A stretch of DNA of 64,000 nt, taken from the NCBI GenBank assembly GCA_964528575.1, contig CAZGTQ010000332.1:11913-75912 (forward strand), in the 5' to 3' direction. Positions 60,130 through 64,000 of the stretch are shown here, piece by piece; the stretch's first letter is position 1, and each line of letters starts with the position of its first letter. The DNA comes from CAZGTQ01 sp964528575. GTDB taxonomy: Bacteria; Planctomycetota; UBA1135; GCA-002686595. Made by a program: the position numbers and the translations under genes. The notes beneath the pieces were generated by a model. That model was not told the origin of the DNA. It searched no databases and saw only the letters and a list, made by a program, of their open reading frames with translations.

Positions 60130-60336
60130 TCAGCTAGCGGCGGCGACCTTCGTCGCACGCGGGCCGCGGGGGCTCGCCTCGACCTCGAACGTCACCTTCT
60201 CGCCGCCGGCGAGGCGGTCGAAGTCGAGCGACGAGTCCAGGCCGTCGCGGTGGAAGAAGTAGTCCTTCCCGTCCTCGGCGGTGATGAACCCGAACCCGCG
60301 GTCGGCGACGACCTTCTTGATGGTCCCGGTGGCCAA
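60130..60336 (-). CDS. Cold-shock domain protein (CspA family)
   Basis: The 68-residue single-domain protein has RNP1 DRGFGFI and RNP2 YFFHRDGL, the nucleic-acid-binding core of cold-shock proteins. It ends VAAAS after RATKVAAAS. The start is TTG at 60336, with GAGGAG seven to eight bases upstream; no ATG is available near. It converges on betA. Confidence 0.92.
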   Translation of the reverse strand: MATGTIKKVVADRGFGFITAEDGKDYFFHRDGLDSSLDFDRLAGGEKVTFEVEASPRGPRATKVAAAS

Positions 60337-60461
60337 TGTCGGCTCCTCAATCTCTCTTCTCGAATGTTGCCGTCCACGTTGGTCGGCTCGAGAAGGAGCC
60401 GTTGACCAGATCGCAGCCTCCCAAGGTGGGAGGCCCCGAGTGTACCGGTCCTGTCGAGCCC

Positions 60462-61229
60462 TCAGGGCAGGCTGCGGATCATCCCGCCATCGACGCCCAC
60501 GACGACCCCGTTCACGTACGACGCCGCGGGGGAGAGGAGGAAGGCCCCGACCCGCCCCACCTCGGCCGGCTGCCCGTAGCGGCCGAGAGGGATCCGTGCC
60601 CGCATCGCCTCCTCGACGGCCTCGAGCGGTGTGCCCTCCTCGGCGGCCCGGGCGCGATCCATCGATCGGACCCGCTCGGTGTCGATCCGGCCAGGGGCGA
60701 TCCCGTTGATCCGGATCGGGGCGATCTCGGTGACGAGGCTCTTGATCAGGCCGTTGAGGCCTGGCCGGAGAACGTTCGAGGTGACAAGCGCCGGGATTGG
60801 CTCGCGAACGGAGGACGACAGGATCACGAGGACCGCCGGGTCCGACCCCTCGCGCAGCGCGGGCAGGCAGGCCCGCACAATCCGGATCGCGAACAGGAGC
60901 GTGCCCTCGATCGCCCGGCTCCAGGCGGCCTCGTCGAGGGCCGCGAACGTGCCGGTCGGCGGCCCGCCCGAGTTGACGACGAGGCCGTCGAGTCCGCCCA
61001 GCCACTCGATCGCCCGCGTGGCCGCCGCCTCCGGGCCCCCCGGGGCCGAGAGATCCGCCGCGATGCGGGCGCCGCCGATCCGGCCGGCCACCGCCGCGAG
61101 GTGCTCCGAGTCCCGGGCGGCCACCGCGACCCGGGCGCCCTCCGCCGCGAGCGCCTCGGCGATCGCGGCCCCCAGACCGCGACTCGCCCCACCGACGAGG
61201 ATCCGCTTGTCGCCGAGCCCGAGATCCAT
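60462..61229 (-). CDS. SDR oxidoreductase lacking the canonical YxxxK motif
   Basis: The 255-residue protein has the Rossmann signature VGGASRGLGAAIAEAL (G-x-x-x-G-x-G), the NSGG turn, and SSSVREPIP. The catalytic YxxxK is replaced by TSNVLRPGLNGLIKSL, i.e. SNxxR. A group of 3-oxoacyl-ACP reductase-like SDRs has this change. The C-terminal GVVVGVDGGMIRSLP is typical. Activity and substrate are uncertain. Confidence 0.87.
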   Translation of the reverse strand: MDLGLGDKRILVGGASRGLGAAIAEALAAEGARVAVAARDSEHLAAVAGRIGGARIAADLSAPGGPEAAATRAIEWLGGLDGLVVNSGGPPTGTFAALDEAAWSRAIEGTLLFAIRIVRACLPALREGSDPAVLVILSSSVREPIPALVTSNVLRPGLNGLIKSLVTEIAPIRINGIAPGRIDTERVRSMDRARAAEEGTPLEAVEEAMRARIPLGRYGQPAEVGRVGAFLLSPAASYVNGVVVGVDGGMIRSLP

Positions 61230-61286
61230 TCGCGCTCCCCCGATGCTGCCGACCCGCAGATCGTAGCCCGGCTCAGCGCGCCGGCG

Positions 61287-62069
61287 TCAGAGCGGGATCG
61301 ACCTCCGGTCGCCCGCCACCAGGTCCGCGTACGGGAGGATCATCGCCCAGCGACCCGTGAGCCCGGGCCGGTTCGAGCTTCGCCGCCACTGGACCCAGTC
61401 CTCGCCGAGCTTCTTGAGCGTCAGCTTCGAGTGCGGCGCAGGGCCCGGTCCCCAGCTCTTCGAGACGCGTGGGTAGTACGGATCGAGGACGTAGAGGTGG
61501 GTGACCTTCGCGTCCGGGTCGACCAGCGGATCGGCGGTCGCCTCGAACCCGCTGACGACCCACGCGTGAGCGCCCCGCCAGACGAGCAGCCCCACCGGGT
61601 GGCCGGTCATCCGGATCTGGCGGGCGGCGGCGTTGGCGGCCTCCTCGAGGGTCGGCCGGGTGGTGACCACGTAGGGTCCCGCGCCGAGCTGGGTGAGGCC
61701 CGCTGCCCAGCCGCGCGACGAGGCGCCACGGCGGGTCCGCTTGATATCGCCGGAGTTCAGCTGGGTCGGATCGTTCGTCCGGCGGAACGAGCGGGCCAGC
61801 TCCCACAGCCTGACCTGCGTCCTGGCGGTCCGGTCGTCCGTCGGCTGGATCATGTTGAGCATCATCTGCATGCTCGCCCCGACGCACATGTAGGCGGTCG
61901 TCTGGCTGACGAAGTCGCCTTGCCGATACAGGTCGAACCGGTACGCCTTGTCGGCGGCGGAGGCGGGGGAAGCGAGCGCGACCGAGGCGAGGAGCCCGAG
62001 GGCTGCGGCGAGGGCCGGCCAGCGCCGGGCGCGGCGCGCAGGAGCGAAGTCGGACGAAGCCGTTGTCAT
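61287..62069 (-). CDS. Secreted papain-like/C39-like cysteine protein
   Basis: The 260-residue protein has a long N-terminal signal (ALAAALGLLASVALASPASA). The catalytic-site pattern is visible: FVSQTTAYMCVGASMQMML (Gln and Cys), GAHAWVVSGF (His) and YVLDPYYPRVSK (Asp), as in C39 and related papain-fold peptidases. ATG 62069 is preferred; an upstream frame extension to 62144 has no signal-like start. Probably an extracellular or periplasmic cysteine peptidase or inactive relative. Confidence 0.78.
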   Translation of the reverse strand: MTTASSDFAPARRARRWPALAAALGLLASVALASPASAADKAYRFDLYRQGDFVSQTTAYMCVGASMQMMLNMIQPTDDRTARTQVRLWELARSFRRTNDPTQLNSGDIKRTRRGASSRGWAAGLTQLGAGPYVVTTRPTLEEAANAAARQIRMTGHPVGLLVWRGAHAWVVSGFEATADPLVDPDAKVTHLYVLDPYYPRVSKSWGPGPAPHSKLTLKKLGEDWVQWRRSSNRPGLTGRWAMILPYADLVAGDRRSIPL

Positions 62070-62140
62070 CACAACCAAGGGTACGACGGATGGCATCCGG
62101 GCGGATCCGGACAATCCGGTCGGGAGGGGGCCGGCGATGG

Positions 62141-64000
<1,860 letters not shown>

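Overview
The window reads as a high-GC bacterial metagenome contig that joins at least two genomes. From 1 to about 53770 the sequence is very GC-rich and gene-dense. Start and stop codons often overlap (GTGA, ATGA, TGATG), and the region encodes type II secretion/type IV pilus parts, very large glycine-rich lipoproteins and sulfatase-like enzymes. This gene set suggests a Planctomycetota-like bacterium, which is an inference from gene content only. At about 53765-53780 a PilT-like ATPase gene on the minus strand loses its 5' half exactly where the C-terminus of a glutamine synthetase begins on the plus strand. Everything to the right looks like another organism, Chloroflexota- or Actinomycetota-like, with a tRNA-Pro. 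The last ~250 bases inside metH may belong to a third source.

Left part. 1-5035 is a MacAB-TolC-type tripartite efflux operon, transcribed leftwards and cut by the window edge. 5218-17685 holds envelope and housekeeping genes: a secreted protein, a large membrane protein overlapping a sulfatase-like lipoprotein, a GT39-like glycosyltransferase, a methyltransferase fusion, CutA, proline dehydrogenase, a metallophosphoesterase, a DHH phosphoesterase and an amidohydrolase. 17706-24016 holds two tandem paralogous lipoproteins of about 1010 residues with Ig-like domains and Gly-rich blocks. A 434-base divergent control region (24017-24450) carries a 24-base perfect palindrome, two 14-base direct repeats and two 20-base palindromes. 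It separates them from a lipoprotein and a TatD gene on the plus strand.

26220-36066 is the export/pilus-like cluster. In transcription order it has PilT, GspE/PilB, GspF/PilC, a canonical pseudopilin and a degenerate pseudopilin, followed upstream by an EF-G-like GTPase, an OmpA-like lipoprotein and prepilin peptidase. 36066-47835 holds four more large secreted proteins of the Ig-like/Gly-rich type. A GspC-like PDZ protein (52083-53162) is translationally coupled to coaX and an MnmE-like GTPase, followed by pyrB, whose product carries only the zinc module of PyrI. A plausible reading is that the type II-like machine exports the giant lipoproteins; the sequence shows proximity, not function.

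Right part. 53771-54004 is the glnA 3' end, followed by an XRE regulator with a nuclease-like tail, an MFS transporter, a long inverted repeat, tRNA-Pro(CGG), a small lipoprotein, a broken GMC oxidoreductase copy ending in a short IS-like remnant next to a repeat of the tRNA 3' end, a secreted protein, an SLH remnant, an intact choline dehydrogenase-like GMC enzyme, a cold-shock protein, an SDR enzyme, a secreted papain-like protein and the C-terminal half of MetH. No CRISPR array, rRNA or complete insertion sequence was seen.
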